A stretch of 64,000 nt of DNA from contig NZ_LT799838.1 of NCBI RefSeq assembly GCF_900168255.1, positions 1,240,001 through 1,304,000 on the forward strand, given 5' to 3'. The translations under genes were made by a program, and so were the position numbers. Positions 34,317 through 44,021 of this stretch are shown here, one piece after another (positions within the stretch are counted from its first letter, which is position 1; each line of letters opens with the position of its first letter). The notes beneath the pieces are model-generated. The model saw only the letters and a list, made by a program, of their open reading frames with translations, did not search any database and was not told where the DNA came from. The DNA comes from Psychrobacter sp. DAB_AL43B. Lineage in GTDB: Bacteria; Pseudomonadota; Gammaproteobacteria; Pseudomonadales; Moraxellaceae.

Positions 34317-37300
34317 AGATATATCTGAAATTATGAAAGATATGACTAACGATCATAAAAAAGATTTAACAAGACAAAAGCAAGCTGAAATAGAACAAGC
34401 TCGAAAAGATCGTGAAAGAGAACGACATAACACTGTTCAAATTAAAGACGAAGATATCCCAGTAAGCTTAATTAGATATTGTGATTATGATTGTGAAAAG
34501 TTTGGCATTCCCATACTTCCTGTTTTTTTTAGTAGATTAGATTACAAATTGTCTTCTAAAGATGAAAGGTTTTTTGATCACCCTTTGACAAACAAATCTA
34601 GTAAACATGATGCGATTACTAGTATGCCTAATCGAACGTATTTATACGTTTATGTAGAGAATACAAACTCATGGATTGAGTACTACTGTGGTAAAGATGG
34701 CGCTTTTAGTATATTGAATATATATGAAAGATATGCATTAGAGACAACGGAACGTAAGACTGACGGTGATAGATATATTTATCAAGAGGAACATGCTGAT
34801 CCAGATTCCGAGCAACCCTTTAACTGTTCAAAATCTGCGCACAGTACCTTAGCGACTAAATATATAACCGTAAATGTAGGAGATATAAATTGGTTAATGA
34901 TTAGCCATACAAAACTGAGTAAAGGGGCTCTAAAAAGGTACTCTGATGATAAACAGCGACGAAGCAAACGAATGCAGAGTTTTGTAGGTAGAAGTCTAAC
35001 TAACAATGTTAACACAGTAGAGATGACGAATAGAGAGATAGGCTATATTGAAAGTTTTTATCGTCGTAAAGAGTTATCAAAAGAAAGTGGCAGCCTTGAT
35101 TCAAAAACGAATATGCAAGAAAAGTCTTCGGATGCAGTACATACATATTCTCAAGAGGATCATTCCAAAACAGTAGCTGCAGTTAGTTATACAGACTCTT
35201 ATGAGGTCAAGGGTCAAAGTCAGATAGCTAATAAACTGTTCGAACATATGAATAACATTGCTATCTTGAATAAGAGAATACTACCTGAAAGCAAACCCAT
35301 GATGGTCGCCCTACCAGATCCTGTAGGCGAAGTGATCGCGGCAGCAGAGAAGCGAAATTACTTACTTAGCCAGCTCAGTGAGATATCAGAAGACAAAGAC
35401 CATAGTCGTAAAGTTATTAATGCTTTGATTATAAAAAATCTTGAAAAATCGAGCATAAAGACCACTCAGTTTGAAGATAAAAAAGTATTTAACTGGGGGG
35501 ATAGTGATTATGTAGGGACATTACTCAATATAGGTTTTTCAGATACTGATCCAGATGATTTAATATACCCCCACATTAATATCAGTAGCTACAAGTCTTA
35601 TCTAAAAGCTTCTCAAAAAATAATTGACCTTAAAAATAAAATTGTTAGTGCTCGTCAAGTCTTTGTCAAAGCCATTACTAGTGAAGAGTTTAAATTCGTT
35701 CTAGAAAGTGATTTCGATATCGAGCTTTTACATGATGAGGAAACAGCTAAAGGCTTCGAAGCTATAGTCGCGGGTTGTACTGCTGGTTGCGGTATTGATG
35801 ATAGTAATCTTGGAATACCGCAAAGTATCCTTGATGCGTTTGAAACTGCTGCACCTAAAAGTAACGTTGCTGCCGACGAGGAGTTTAAAGCAGCATTATT
35901 ACCTCAACTTAGTGCAGGTATTGATATAAACCAGAACTGGCTACTCAAAGCGCTCGGTGGCTTAGATAAAGAGTTGGTTGAAATACTCTATAACTTTAGT
36001 AAACAAGATAGAGCTTCGGAAGCAACAGGTGCAGGTATTGGCTACATCAGTGAAAAAATCAGCGTAACTTGGCTGAATAAAATTACAGTAGATAATAAAC
36101 GTAGTGCCCTTGAAAACAAAGATAAATTAATCAAAACTTTAAGTCAAAACTTATTGAAGCTCAGTTTTTACGATCCAAAAGCTTTTCGGGCTTTGTATAA
36201 AACACTTGAACTTAGTATCTATGGTCATTCAGGAGTAGTGGTCGTTCCTATAAAGATTACGGCCACAGCAGATACTATGGCTGCCTTTGCAAATTTCGCC
36301 TTAGGTGCAGTATTTCCGAAATCAGTAGTTAGCAAAATTAACGCCAAGGCTAATAAAGCTAGACAAGGTATCACCAATGTTGTGGAAGCTGCTACCGATA
36401 CTACGATTGTACGTACTCCAAAGATTAACAGTCCGCAGCAATCTGAAACTTTTGTTGCATACTATTTTGATGAAGCTTATTCAACAGGTAAAGGGATGGA
36501 TTCCTTAAACCAGCTAAATGACGGTCAACGATCCATTAACCTTGACAAGCTAGATGCTAAAGCATTAGCAGCTGAAGCCATTAAGTGGCACAATAATGTC
36601 CAAAAAGTAGCGAATGGGGGTATAGGTGTAGTGTCTGGTTTTATCGCATATTTCCAGTTAAATGCAGTGATTGCCAGTATGCCAGCCATTGCCAGATTGA
36701 AATACGCAGGTAACCCGCTACGGCTAACGGAGGTGCAGTTAGGGACAATAAGCTCAGGGCTTGCACTGGTCACCGCTAGTATGGATGTTACCGCTTCAGG
36801 CGCAGGCGTACTGGGCAAAACCGGTTTTGCAAATAGACTGGTATATCGGGCAGGGTGGATAGGGATAATTGGCGCAACATTTGAGGTGGGCAGTTTAGCC
36901 ATTTATGGCTATCGTAAGTTTAATGATGGTAATGTAACATCTTCAGCGTTAACAGTAGGTTCAGCTTTCTCGATAGGTGCTTCAGCTTATGCTGGATTAA
37001 ACCTAGGGTTGTTAGCGATAGCATCGCCAACTGCGCTGCCTGCGTTACCATTATTGGCAATAATGTTCGTTGGCATGACGCTAAGTTATGTCTTTCAACG
37101 CTTGGCCTTCAAATTTGATGATAAAAACAATACCTTGATAGAATACTGGCTAGACAACAGTGTCTTTGGTCATAAAGCCATGCGAGGACAAGACTATTAT
37201 CTGATAAATCCGTTCCAGACACAGTCAGCGTTTATCAGTTTGGAGCAAGATATTAGTGGCTTTATCACCGCTTGCACCTTATTTTTAGCCAATAATCGCC

Positions 37301-37755
37301 TGCAAACCTTTCAAGGTAGGATGCCTGTGGAGCACAAAGCAAACTCAAATAGTGAGATAAGGCTGCCACCAGTATTTGAAAGTGTGCGAGAGCATCTGAC
37401 CTTATTCGAAAGTAAGATACTCATTGGAAACTGGGATAAAGCAAGCCAGTTGACTATAGAAGTAGTCGCTGACAAAAATGGTAGCGAACAAAGCCTATAT
37501 AAAGCGACATTCTATAACTCCGCCACTGGCAAACCCTCTGCTAGTAATATCACATCACTGGCTATCGAGGAGTTGATGCCTATAGTGACTCAAAAAGAGT
37601 CAGAACATCAGTTTTTCATTGATACGCAGTTATTAAAGTTTGAACCCCATAATATTAACAAGGCAAAGGTGATTGTTACTTATACTCCTGATACTAGCCG
37701 CAATCCGCCATACCCTCTAAAAGACGTTAGCTATTTAGACAATAATAGCTACTAA
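34309..37755 (+). CDS. VasX-like pore-forming T6SS effector
   Basis: The 1148-residue protein begins with a charged helix, then YCDYDCEKFGIPILPVFFSR and RTYLYVYVENTNSWIEYYCG, the N-terminal (MIX-like, BTH_I2691/VasX) region of membrane-targeting T6SS toxins. The middle is helical. The C-terminal third (about 760-950) holds several hydrophobic segments (IGVVSGFIAYFQL, LVYRAGWIGIIGATFEV, AYAGLNLGLLAIASP, LPLLAIMFVGMTLSYVF), consistent with a colicin-like pore former acting on the target inner membrane. The frameshifted membrane protein downstream is the likely immunity partner. Confidence 0.8.
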   Translation: MSKDISEIMKDMTNDHKKDLTRQKQAEIEQARKDRERERHNTVQIKDEDIPVSLIRYCDYDCEKFGIPILPVFFSRLDYKLSSKDERFFDHPLTNKSSKHDAITSMPNRTYLYVYVENTNSWIEYYCGKDGAFSILNIYERYALETTERKTDGDRYIYQEEHADPDSEQPFNCSKSAHSTLATKYITVNVGDINWLMISHTKLSKGALKRYSDDKQRRSKRMQSFVGRSLTNNVNTVEMTNREIGYIESFYRRKELSKESGSLDSKTNMQEKSSDAVHTYSQEDHSKTVAAVSYTDSYEVKGQSQIANKLFEHMNNIAILNKRILPESKPMMVALPDPVGEVIAAAEKRNYLLSQLSEISEDKDHSRKVINALIIKNLEKSSIKTTQFEDKKVFNWGDSDYVGTLLNIGFSDTDPDDLIYPHINISSYKSYLKASQKIIDLKNKIVSARQVFVKAITSEEFKFVLESDFDIELLHDEETAKGFEAIVAGCTAGCGIDDSNLGIPQSILDAFETAAPKSNVAADEEFKAALLPQLSAGIDINQNWLLKALGGLDKELVEILYNFSKQDRASEATGAGIGYISEKISVTWLNKITVDNKRSALENKDKLIKTLSQNLLKLSFYDPKAFRALYKTLELSIYGHSGVVVVPIKITATADTMAAFANFALGAVFPKSVVSKINAKANKARQGITNVVEAATDTTIVRTPKINSPQQSETFVAYYFDEAYSTGKGMDSLNQLNDGQRSINLDKLDAKALAAEAIKWHNNVQKVANGGIGVVSGFIAYFQLNAVIASMPAIARLKYAGNPLRLTEVQLGTISSGLALVTASMDVTASGAGVLGKTGFANRLVYRAGWIGIIGATFEVGSLAIYGYRKFNDGNVTSSALTVGSAFSIGASAYAGLNLGLLAIASPTALPALPLLAIMFVGMTLSYVFQRLAFKFDDKNNTLIEYWLDNSVFGHKAMRGQDYYLINPFQTQSAFISLEQDISGFITACTLFLANNRLQTFQGRMPVEHKANSNSEIRLPPVFESVREHLTLFESKILIGNWDKASQLTIEVVADKNGSEQSLYKATFYNSATGKPSASNITSLAIEELMPIVTQKESEHQFFIDTQLLKFEPHNINKAKVIVTYTPDTSRNPPYPLKDVSYLDNNSY

Positions 37756-37776
37756 AGAAAGGTTGCAAATAAAACA

Positions 37777-38842
37777 ATGATCTACAATCCTCCTAATAAT
37801 ACCCATCCTATCGAGAAACTCCTTAGTCGACCTTATGAGGAAACCTTACCTGCTTATCGAGAAAAGATACCTAGTATAGAGAAGCTAAGCCGTTATGTGC
37901 ATGAAGTAAATCCAGATTATCTACTGTTTCATCCGATTATTAATTCACATCAATTGGTTAGTTTTTTAATGGCTTATACCTTTAGTTGGATTTTTGGGCA
38001 AGGTTTTTTTTTCTTTCTAGTAGTAATATTTAGTTATATATTTGTCAAGAATTTTGAATACGCAGCGTTGTTTTTAATAATCATGCTTATCTTGTTTCTG
38101 ATAGTTTTTGGTTTTGGATCATACTTGGTTTTAAGTCAACTTAAAGATAAGAGATCCTACTACAATAAAATCTTATTATTAAAAAGCACCCAACAGATTG
38201 CCTATTACGAACACAATCGCAAGCAAGCTCCTATTTTTCATCTTATTAACTACAAAGACATTGTTGCTTCGGTTCGACGTAATAATGGCGTTGTCTTTGA
38301 AGCCCTGAACTTGCATGTGACTGACCCCAAAACAAAAGAAGTTGTTCAAAGTATCAATCTTGAAGACATGCAGCTAAGTCCTTATGACCAATGGTCGTTT
38401 ATCCGTACCTATATGGAACGTCCAGCAAACGAGCTGCCGCTTGACCCCCCGATATGCCCACGCCTGTCCAACCGATGTCAGTACCTCGCTCCTTGCCTGT
38501 GCTGACATTGCTCAAGAAAAAAAGAACAAAGACTTAACAGGGCTACGTCATGAAGTGACGGTTATGGGCTGGTTGCGAGCTTGTACTATTAGCTTTTTAG
38601 ACCTTGCCGAAGGCAACATTTATCAATCGAGTGCCAACTCAGCACTACATCCTGAAGTGCAACGCAGACTCATGTGGGATGGTCAAAACAATCCGTATAA
38701 CATCTTACCTGTCACCGCAGAGCGCCAATCAGCCTTTGCTAAGCAAAATAAAGCCGTTAAGCGGAAATGGTATTCAGGCATTGCTATTAATGCAACGTGG
38801 TTTATTGGCTCGATACTGTATGTGATGTTAGTAATTGCTTAG
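37777..38842 (+). pseudogene. Membrane immunity-type protein, frameshifted in a C6 run
   Basis: Two overlapping frames (37777-38505 and 38384-38842) form one protein of about 354 residues if one C is removed from the run of six at 38445-38450; the joined sequence reads ANELPLDPRYAHACPTD. It has two strong membrane segments near the N-terminus (FFFFLVVIFSYIFV, AALFLIIMLILFLIVFGFGS) and one at the C-terminus. Placement right after the VasX-like toxin suggests an inner-membrane immunity protein of the same general build as the gene at 44022. If the frameshift is real, this strain may lack protection or the locus may be phase variable. Confidence 0.6.
38445..38450 (+). other. C6 homopolymer frameshift site
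   Basis: Six C residues shift the frame of the 37777 gene by one base; five would keep the long frame open to 38842. Confidence 0.6.
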
Positions 38843-38893
38843 ATGAGAAATTATCAGCCAATGTCAATTAGACAATACGAGAACCAATAAAAA

Positions 38894-40128
38894 ATGAATA
38901 ACTACATCATCAGACCTCAAGAAATCTATTGACTGGAGCGCTATAGTTCAGCCGCTTACTTTGAAGAGATGCGCGATGCTTTTGCGAATATGCTGAATAC
39001 GCTCTAGAGCTGTTTGTCAATGATTTACCGTTTGATTACCGTACGCGTCCTATCAACAGACAACCTGATATTGTCTGGGGCGAGCGGGTATTGCCGAATT
39101 TACGCAATACTTTAGACAGTCTTAACGTCGGCTATCAAGAGCTGTTAAAAGGAGACTTAGCGGCAATAGGCTATGGCGGTAATGTAAAAAGTGATTTTCG
39201 GGCTATCAGTATGGATTACGATATCGACTGGATGCCTGAGCAGCAACAACTGGATTATTATAAATGGGAAAGAGAGGCAAGCTTACGTGCCTTTAACATG
39301 AAAATAACCAGTTACTTTGGCTGGTGTCTTTACGGTTTAATAGAAAATTACAGTATTGAATCAAGAGGACCGCTCAATCCACCTGAATCAAGGCCTATCT
39401 ATAGCCTAAACCAACAATATAGCGTTAAGACAGATGAGATCGTCCCTGTTGCAGGCATTTATGTACCAAATCGAGCAGATGCCAGTGCCCAAGTGCTATT
39501 AGATGGCATGTTAGCAAATGAAGCTAATGTCGGTTATGATCCTGATACGACACACGCTGTCGGTGATGCAGCGGTCACGTGGATGCTAGTCGAGCGTATC
39601 GCTGATAGTGGTGGTGGCAGTAGTGCAATACCGGAATCTTCACGTTGTGAGGCAGATAAGCCCTGTCCGCAGACGGGTCTTTGGTGGTCACCTGCGAGTC
39701 AGGAACTGCAGCACTTTCAAGCAGATGACATCATGCCAGACATGACTATAGAGATATGGGAAACCATTTGGTATTTTAATGAAACCAATCCGATGGATAT
39801 TCAACCTACTACTAATTATATAAAAAGGGAAAGAGTAAGGCGCCCCAAAGCTTACAAACGACACAATGGAAATGCGTATTTAAATAGCTATGTTAAATAT
39901 GCATTTCTTACTATTATCATAATAGATACCACAATTCTGCTTTTTGTTGAACACACCTGTGGACCAGTGGTCTATGGGCAGTTATTAAAGGCTATCTTTA
40001 TGCAGGCGCTGTGTTTGTTTATGCTCACGGATTCCAAATTGTTACTTGCGTTAGCTAGTATCGTCAATAGGCCGCTTGTGTTTGCTGATATTGCCAATAG
40101 ACCGTTAGCTATAGTAAAACCCACTTAA
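38894..40128 (+). pseudogene. Imm71/72-like immunity protein, inactivated copy
   Basis: Aligning with the intact start at 50930 shows the same ATGAATAACTACATCAT beginning here, but with a TGA at codon 15 (Leu in the other copy) and a 10-bp deletion near 38995 that changes frame. The rest is open from about 39091. Family features are QPDIVWGERVLPNLR, LKGDLAAI, GWCLYGLIENYSIESRGPLN and the late ADKPCPQTGLWW and DDIMPDMTIE motifs, as in Imm71/Imm72 immunity proteins. After about residue 280 of the open frame it continues into hydrophobic sequence that looks like a fusion to another gene end. Confidence 0.6.
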
Positions 40129-40174
40129 AAGTGTTATAAGCTAATTATCAAATCCAATTGTTATTATAAAGACC

Positions 40175-40525
40175 ATGACTTACTCACTAGATTTTCGTAG
40201 ACAAGTACTAAAAAGCTTAGACGAGGGTATGACCTTTGTTCAAGCGGCTGAATTCTACAATCTCAGCCCAACCACCATACAAAACTGGAAGAGACGTGTT
40301 CATAGCAAAATAACCAGGCAAACTAAGCCCTATAAAATACCAGATGACGTGCTACTTAATGACGTCAAAGAACATCCTGATGATTACCAGTATGAGCGAG
40401 CACGTCGTTTAAACTGTAGTAAAACAGGTATTTATCACGCCTTAAAGCGTCTTGGCATCAGTCAAAAAAAAGACACTGGAGTATCCAAAAGCGTGCCCGA
40501 TAAAAAGAGCGACTTATCAAGGTAA
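40175..40525 (+). CDS. IS630-family transposase, N-terminal frame (HTH)
   Basis: The 116-residue frame starts MTYSLDFRRQVLKSLDEGMT and carries the HTH_Tnp_IS630 domain with FVQAAEFYNLSPTTIQNWKR and YERARRLNCSKTGIYHALKR. It overlaps the catalytic frame at an A8 run (40464-40471), where programmed frameshifting in this family would join both halves into one DDE transposase. Confidence 0.75.
   Translation: MTYSLDFRRQVLKSLDEGMTFVQAAEFYNLSPTTIQNWKRRVHSKITRQTKPYKIPDDVLLNDVKEHPDDYQYERARRLNCSKTGIYHALKRLGISQKKDTGVSKSVPDKKSDLSR
40464..40471 (+). promoter_or_regulatory. A8 slippery site of IS630 transposase
   Basis: The sequence GTCAAAAAAAAGAC lies in the overlap of the two IS630 frames. Slippage here joins LGISQKK of the first frame to KTLEYPKACPIK of the second. 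Confidence 0.6.
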
Positions 40526-40811
40526 GCTGGAAAGTTTTACGCACCAAGGCTACCCCATTGTATATATGGATGAAAGTGGCTTTGAGGCTGAAACCATTCG
40601 TCCTTACGGCTATGCACAGATAGGCAAACCTTGTATTGATCGCTACAACTGGCAAGCAAAAAAGCGAACTAACGTCATCGGTGCTCTCTATGAAAAGATA
40701 CTGTTTGCGCTTGATTACTTTGAGCACAATATTAACAGCAGCACATTCTACTACTGGTGCAAACACACGCTGATCCCAAGTCTTAAAACCAAATGCGTGA
40801 TAGTCATGGAT

Positions 40812-40880
40812 ATGAGCGAGGATAAAGCAAAGCACTGCTTTGCCCGAGCGCAAGGCGAGAGCTGTGCTCGAGTGACTCGG
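40812..40880 (+). repeat. Palindromic element, copy C (inside IS630 transposase)
   Basis: It reads ATGAGCGAGGATAAA, then hairpin GCAAAGCACTGCTTTGC, CCGAGCGCAAGG, then GAGC-TGT-GCTC and CGAGTGACTCGG. Aligned with copies A and B it keeps both hairpins, with a compensatory G-C to A-T change in the first stem. It adds 60 nt net, is in frame, and has the same orientation as the gene. Confidence 0.75.
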
Positions 40881-41088
40881 TTTCATAAGAACAAACGCAT
40901 TCAAAAGCTACTCAATAGACATGGGCATCGTATTCTCTGGCTGCCACCGTACAGCCCAGACTTGAACCCTATCGAGAAAAAATGGGCTCAGGTGAAGTTT
41001 CTACGCCAAGGCTGGATGCAAAATGACTTATCTAAATTATTTTATGATATTTGTCCTGGCCATAACAGTTTTATTTTGAACTGACTAT

Positions 41089-41294
41089 AGCTTTCATAAG
41101 CGAGTCCAAAGACTACTCAACAGGCACGGTCACAGGCTTCTATTCTTACCGCCTTACAGTCCTGATCTAAATCCCATTGAAAAGAAATGGGCTCAAGTGA
41201 AGTTTCTACGTCAAGGTTGGATGGAAAACGACTTATCTAAATTGTTTTATGATATTCATCCAAAACATAACTCTTTTATGGTGCAGTGACTATA
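41089..41294 (+). mobile_element. Truncated IS630 copy, right end only
   Basis: The sequence from 41089 encodes SFHKRVQRLLNRHGHRLLFL, then PPYSPDLNPIEKKWAQVK and a stop at 41287-41289, followed by TGACTATA, the same right end as the first copy. It starts at the Ser codon right after the position of the second catalytic Asp. The base pattern at the seam (GACTATAGC) fits insertion of the first IS630 copy at a TA inside the second. The left part of this second copy is missing. Confidence 0.65.
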
Positions 41295-41308
41295 CTAGGA
41301 ATTAAGCT

Positions 41309-41770
41309 GTGAAAAAAATAAGAGTATTTTTACATTTATTATCATTTATATTCTTTACCTCATTGCTTTTCTATTGGTTTTTAAGCGATATGGATAAATC
41401 AAAAAATGAAATTTATGGAGTTTTAGGTGCTTATTTATTATTTGTAATTCCTCCTATTCTAAGTTTAGCGTTACAGTATGAAGTAAGTAAAGATAGGATG
41501 TTTTTTATTAAATTTATAAATAGTAATACTGAAAATCTGAAGATGGACGACTACCTTCGTATTTCTTTCCTATTGTTTTATCATCTAGGAGCCTATACTG
41601 GTGTTGAATTAAGAAAAATATTATTAAAAAAGAATTATAGAAAGACAGATATGGTGCATTTAGAGTTGATAGGAGAGATCATTAAGAGAAAAAAAATTCT
41701 GCTGGCCATATTGATGGTTCAGTTAATAATGATAATTGCACTGTTTAGTAGTTATTTTTTTATAAAATAA
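41309..41770 (+). CDS. Small membrane protein, unknown, orphan immunity candidate
   Basis: The 153-residue protein has four hydrophobic segments (VFLHLLSFIFFTSLLFYWFL; VLGAYLLFVIPPILSLAL; ISFLLFYHLGAYTGVEL; ILLAILMVQLIMIIALFSSYFF) and charged loops. AT-rich composition differs from the T6SS core genes. No family is recognised. It lies between an IS630 remnant and a toxin remnant in an immunity-gene-rich stretch, so an inner-membrane immunity role is possible. Confidence 0.45.
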   Translation: MKKIRVFLHLLSFIFFTSLLFYWFLSDMDKSKNEIYGVLGAYLLFVIPPILSLALQYEVSKDRMFFIKFINSNTENLKMDDYLRISFLLFYHLGAYTGVELRKILLKKNYRKTDMVHLELIGEIIKRKKILLAILMVQLIMIIALFSSYFFIK

Positions 41771-42517
41771 GATAATGTCCGAAAGAATAAAGGTAAAATC
41801 CGAGAGCAAGTTAATGCCATTATTATTGATAATATTAAAAGTAGCATAGAAGCTGTTAATCAATCATCAGTTCATGAACAACATGGTTATTCAAGAGCAG
41901 GACTTAGTCGTAATCATAAGGAAGTATCAGTAGTTGGACGAAACATCTATAATTACATTAACGAATCAAAATTCAAAGCTGTCTTAGCATCTGCAAAAAA
42001 AAGCCGTAAAGATAAAGAATCTATTGCCAAAGCTAGGCAAGTATTCATAGATACCATTGGCTATGACAAAAACAAACAGGGCACACTAGACTTCGCTTTT
42101 GTCATGCGTGAAGACTTTATAGAAAATGATCCAGACTGTCACGCAGGATATGCCCAAATTATCGCTGAAGCGATTCAAGGTATCGGTATTGATGAAAGTA
42201 ACATTGGCATACCAGATGCCATATGGGCAGACTATAAGTCCGAGCAAGCAGCAGGCATAACAGCCAAGCAAGAGTTTGAGCAGACGTTATTACCCTGTCT
42301 CTCAGGAGAAAAACCACCTGAAGACAATTGGCTATCTAAAGCCTTAATCGGCCTAAATTCCGAAGATAATCACAAAATGCAAGATGCGCCAGCATATGAA
42401 AACTTCGCGCGCGCGAGTGACTTTATTGGTACAGCAACAACTGGTCACTTGAACATACGCTAAAGCAATTTGACCATGCTGTGGCTGGCGAAGATATTGA
42501 CCTACGGGATAACTAAA
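41771..42517 (+). pseudogene. Middle and tail fragment of a second VasX-like toxin
   Basis: The open frame to 42463 encodes a segment homologous to residues about 380-560 of the VasX-like toxin at 34309: KARQVFIDTIG vs SARQVFVKAIT, GIGIDESNIGIPDAIW vs GCGIDDSNLGIPQSIL, and EEFKAALLPQL vs QEFEQTLLPCL. After a frame change near 42430 a tail NNWSLEHTLKQFDHAVAGED runs to a stop at 42515-42517. Both ends of the toxin gene are missing, so it is a decayed remnant. Confidence 0.6.
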
Positions 42518-42760
42518 TGATAGACATCAATGGCAGAAACCCCTTTGCAAAATTTACTTATAGAGAAGTTAATCAAAAGCTAGATAATAATTTTGGAATG
42601 GGCTTAGGTGGTCGAGTCAGAGAGCTTAATGACTTTAAATGGCTTGATAAAAACCATCGTTATGACGTACCACTTTATCCTCAGCGTACCGTCGTACAGT
42701 TTAATTCCACCTATATGGAGTTAACAGGACGTCAAGATAGAATACGCGGGGATGTCACGT
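42517..42760 (+). pseudogene. 5' fragment of an immunity gene related to 44022-45176
   Basis: The frame starting MIDINGRNPFAKFTYREVN contains YDVPLYPQRTVVQFNSTYME, matching YELPLRPQRTVVQFNSTSME of the complete gene at 44022. It breaks off at about 42755, where sequence switches to the toxin C-terminal segment. It is thus the start of a second immunity gene cut by recombination. Confidence 0.6.
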
Positions 42761-43942
42761 TTAAGGCGCTATCAGAATGCTGTCGATATTGCCTCAAATG
42801 AGTTCGTTAAGATAATAGAACCGCGAATAGCAGCAGATAGTATATCGAACAAACTAGCTACGGGTGGTACATTGGTGCAGGCTATAGCCTGTATGAGCTT
42901 GGCTGCTGGTATTTATAGTAATTCTACAGAGCAAGGACTACAAAAAGCAATGGTATCTGAGAGCGGTGCAAAGCTTATTGCTGGTATCGGCTTTTTATAT
43001 GGCGGAATATTAGATCAACGCGGTGCTATACAAGGTATAAAAGTTAAAAATCCAGCACTTTCAGCTGCGACAAAAGAATCACTAGATGAATCTATTGCTA
43101 AAAATGCTACATGGGCGAAAAGACTTAACATAGGCGCTGCTGTTATATTCTCTGGCTTTGATTTTTACCATGCCTATGATGAAGCTGCAAATAAAGGCAA
43201 TGCAATAATGTCAGGACTATATTTTGTGTCTGGAGTTTCAGGTATTGGTGCAGTAGTGGCAGTCGGTTTAGAAGGTGGCATAATATTATTTGGTGCTAGT
43301 ATCAGTTGGACAGGTATAGGTATCGTCTTATTTGTTATTGCTATTGGTGTTGGATTTTTAATCGCTAGATTCACTTTATCGCCTATTCAAGAATGGATAC
43401 AGAACAGTATTTGGGGCAGCGATAGCCTACAGTTATCTCATGCAGCAGATATAGCAGCGTATAAAGCAGCTATTGAAAGTATAACAGCAACATCCGATGA
43501 TAATGATCAATCAACCAGCAGTGGCTCAGATACTAGCAATAGCTCTGTGAATTCAACAAACAATCAAAAAGCTACATCTAACTCTAATACTGATATACCT
43601 GATTATCAATATTTTGAAGCTGACAAGCCACTCGACTATAAAGATATTGAGTATGAGCCTGTTGAGTATAGTCCCGAAGTAAAACGAGAGCTTGAACTTG
43701 CGAGACAAAGCCTTGAAAGACAAAGTGACGATTATAAAATTACAGGTATTCCACCAACACCAACACCAACACCAAAATCAAAAGAAGCATTTAGCGTAGA
43801 TTTCAGAAAAGGTGACCGAACTGAACTTGTCATGAAACAAAAAGATACTCTACCTATTCATGATCAAAAAGCGGAAGAAAAAGCACGAAGACTGAAAAAA
43901 CTACGACGTCAATTAGAGGCGTTAGAGAAGAATAAAAACTAA
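42752..43942 (+). pseudogene. C-terminal part of a pore-forming toxin (orphan toxin tip)
   Basis: The 396-codon frame lacks a normal start (it begins inside the preceding immunity fragment) and encodes several hydrophobic segments: LVQAIACMSLAAGIYS, AGIGFLYGGILD, GVSGIGAVVAVGLEGGIILF and WTGIGIVLFVIAIGVGFLIA. These are followed by a Ser/Asn-rich linker, a PTPTPTP stretch and a basic C-terminal helix. The build resembles the C-terminal third of VasX-like toxins. It is followed by a full membrane immunity gene (44022), as expected for a displaced toxin tip with its own immunity. Confidence 0.55.
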
Positions 43943-44021
43943 CGTCTATTTTAGTTTATATCGTGTTTAAATCAAAACTTTCATGAAAATGACTACATAA
44001 TTGAGAACTTGAGACTACATT

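Larger units (their letters stand above)
40452..41084 (+). pseudogene. IS630-family transposase catalytic frame, carrying a 20-codon in-frame insertion
   Basis: The DDE core shows IVYMDESGFEAETIRPYG (first Asp), VIVMD (second Asp) and LPPYSPDLNPIEKKWAQVK (Glu). Directly after the second Asp the usual NASFHK is replaced by MSEDKAKHCFARAQG and ESCARVTRFHK, an in-frame insertion of 20 residues net, encoded by the palindromic element copy C. The frame is open but the insertion abuts the active site, so activity is doubtful. The ORF start given is only where the frame opens; the protein would be made by frameshifting. Confidence 0.7.
40136..41088 (+). mobile_element. IS630-family element with inserted palindromic element
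   Basis: Two overlapping frames (40175-40525 and 40452-41084) encode the halves of an IS630-type transposase. The right end reads TTGAACTGACTATA and is followed by a second, truncated copy of the same IS end. I could not define the left end; about 40136 is a guess. TA dinucleotides at both sides fit IS630 target choice. Confidence 0.65.

Noticed and set aside
36525..36902. 125-codon minus-strand open frame
   Set aside because: It is antisense to the membrane region of the VasX-like toxin, with no Shine-Dalgarno and no recognisable protein.
43750..43780. Short CCAACA tandem repeat
   Set aside because: It encodes a Pro-Thr linker in the toxin tip; too short to treat as a regulatory or mobile repeat.
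42517..43942. Single fusion protein made of immunity start and toxin end
   Set aside because: The two frames differ and neither continues through the junction at about 42755; a recombination product is the simpler explanation.
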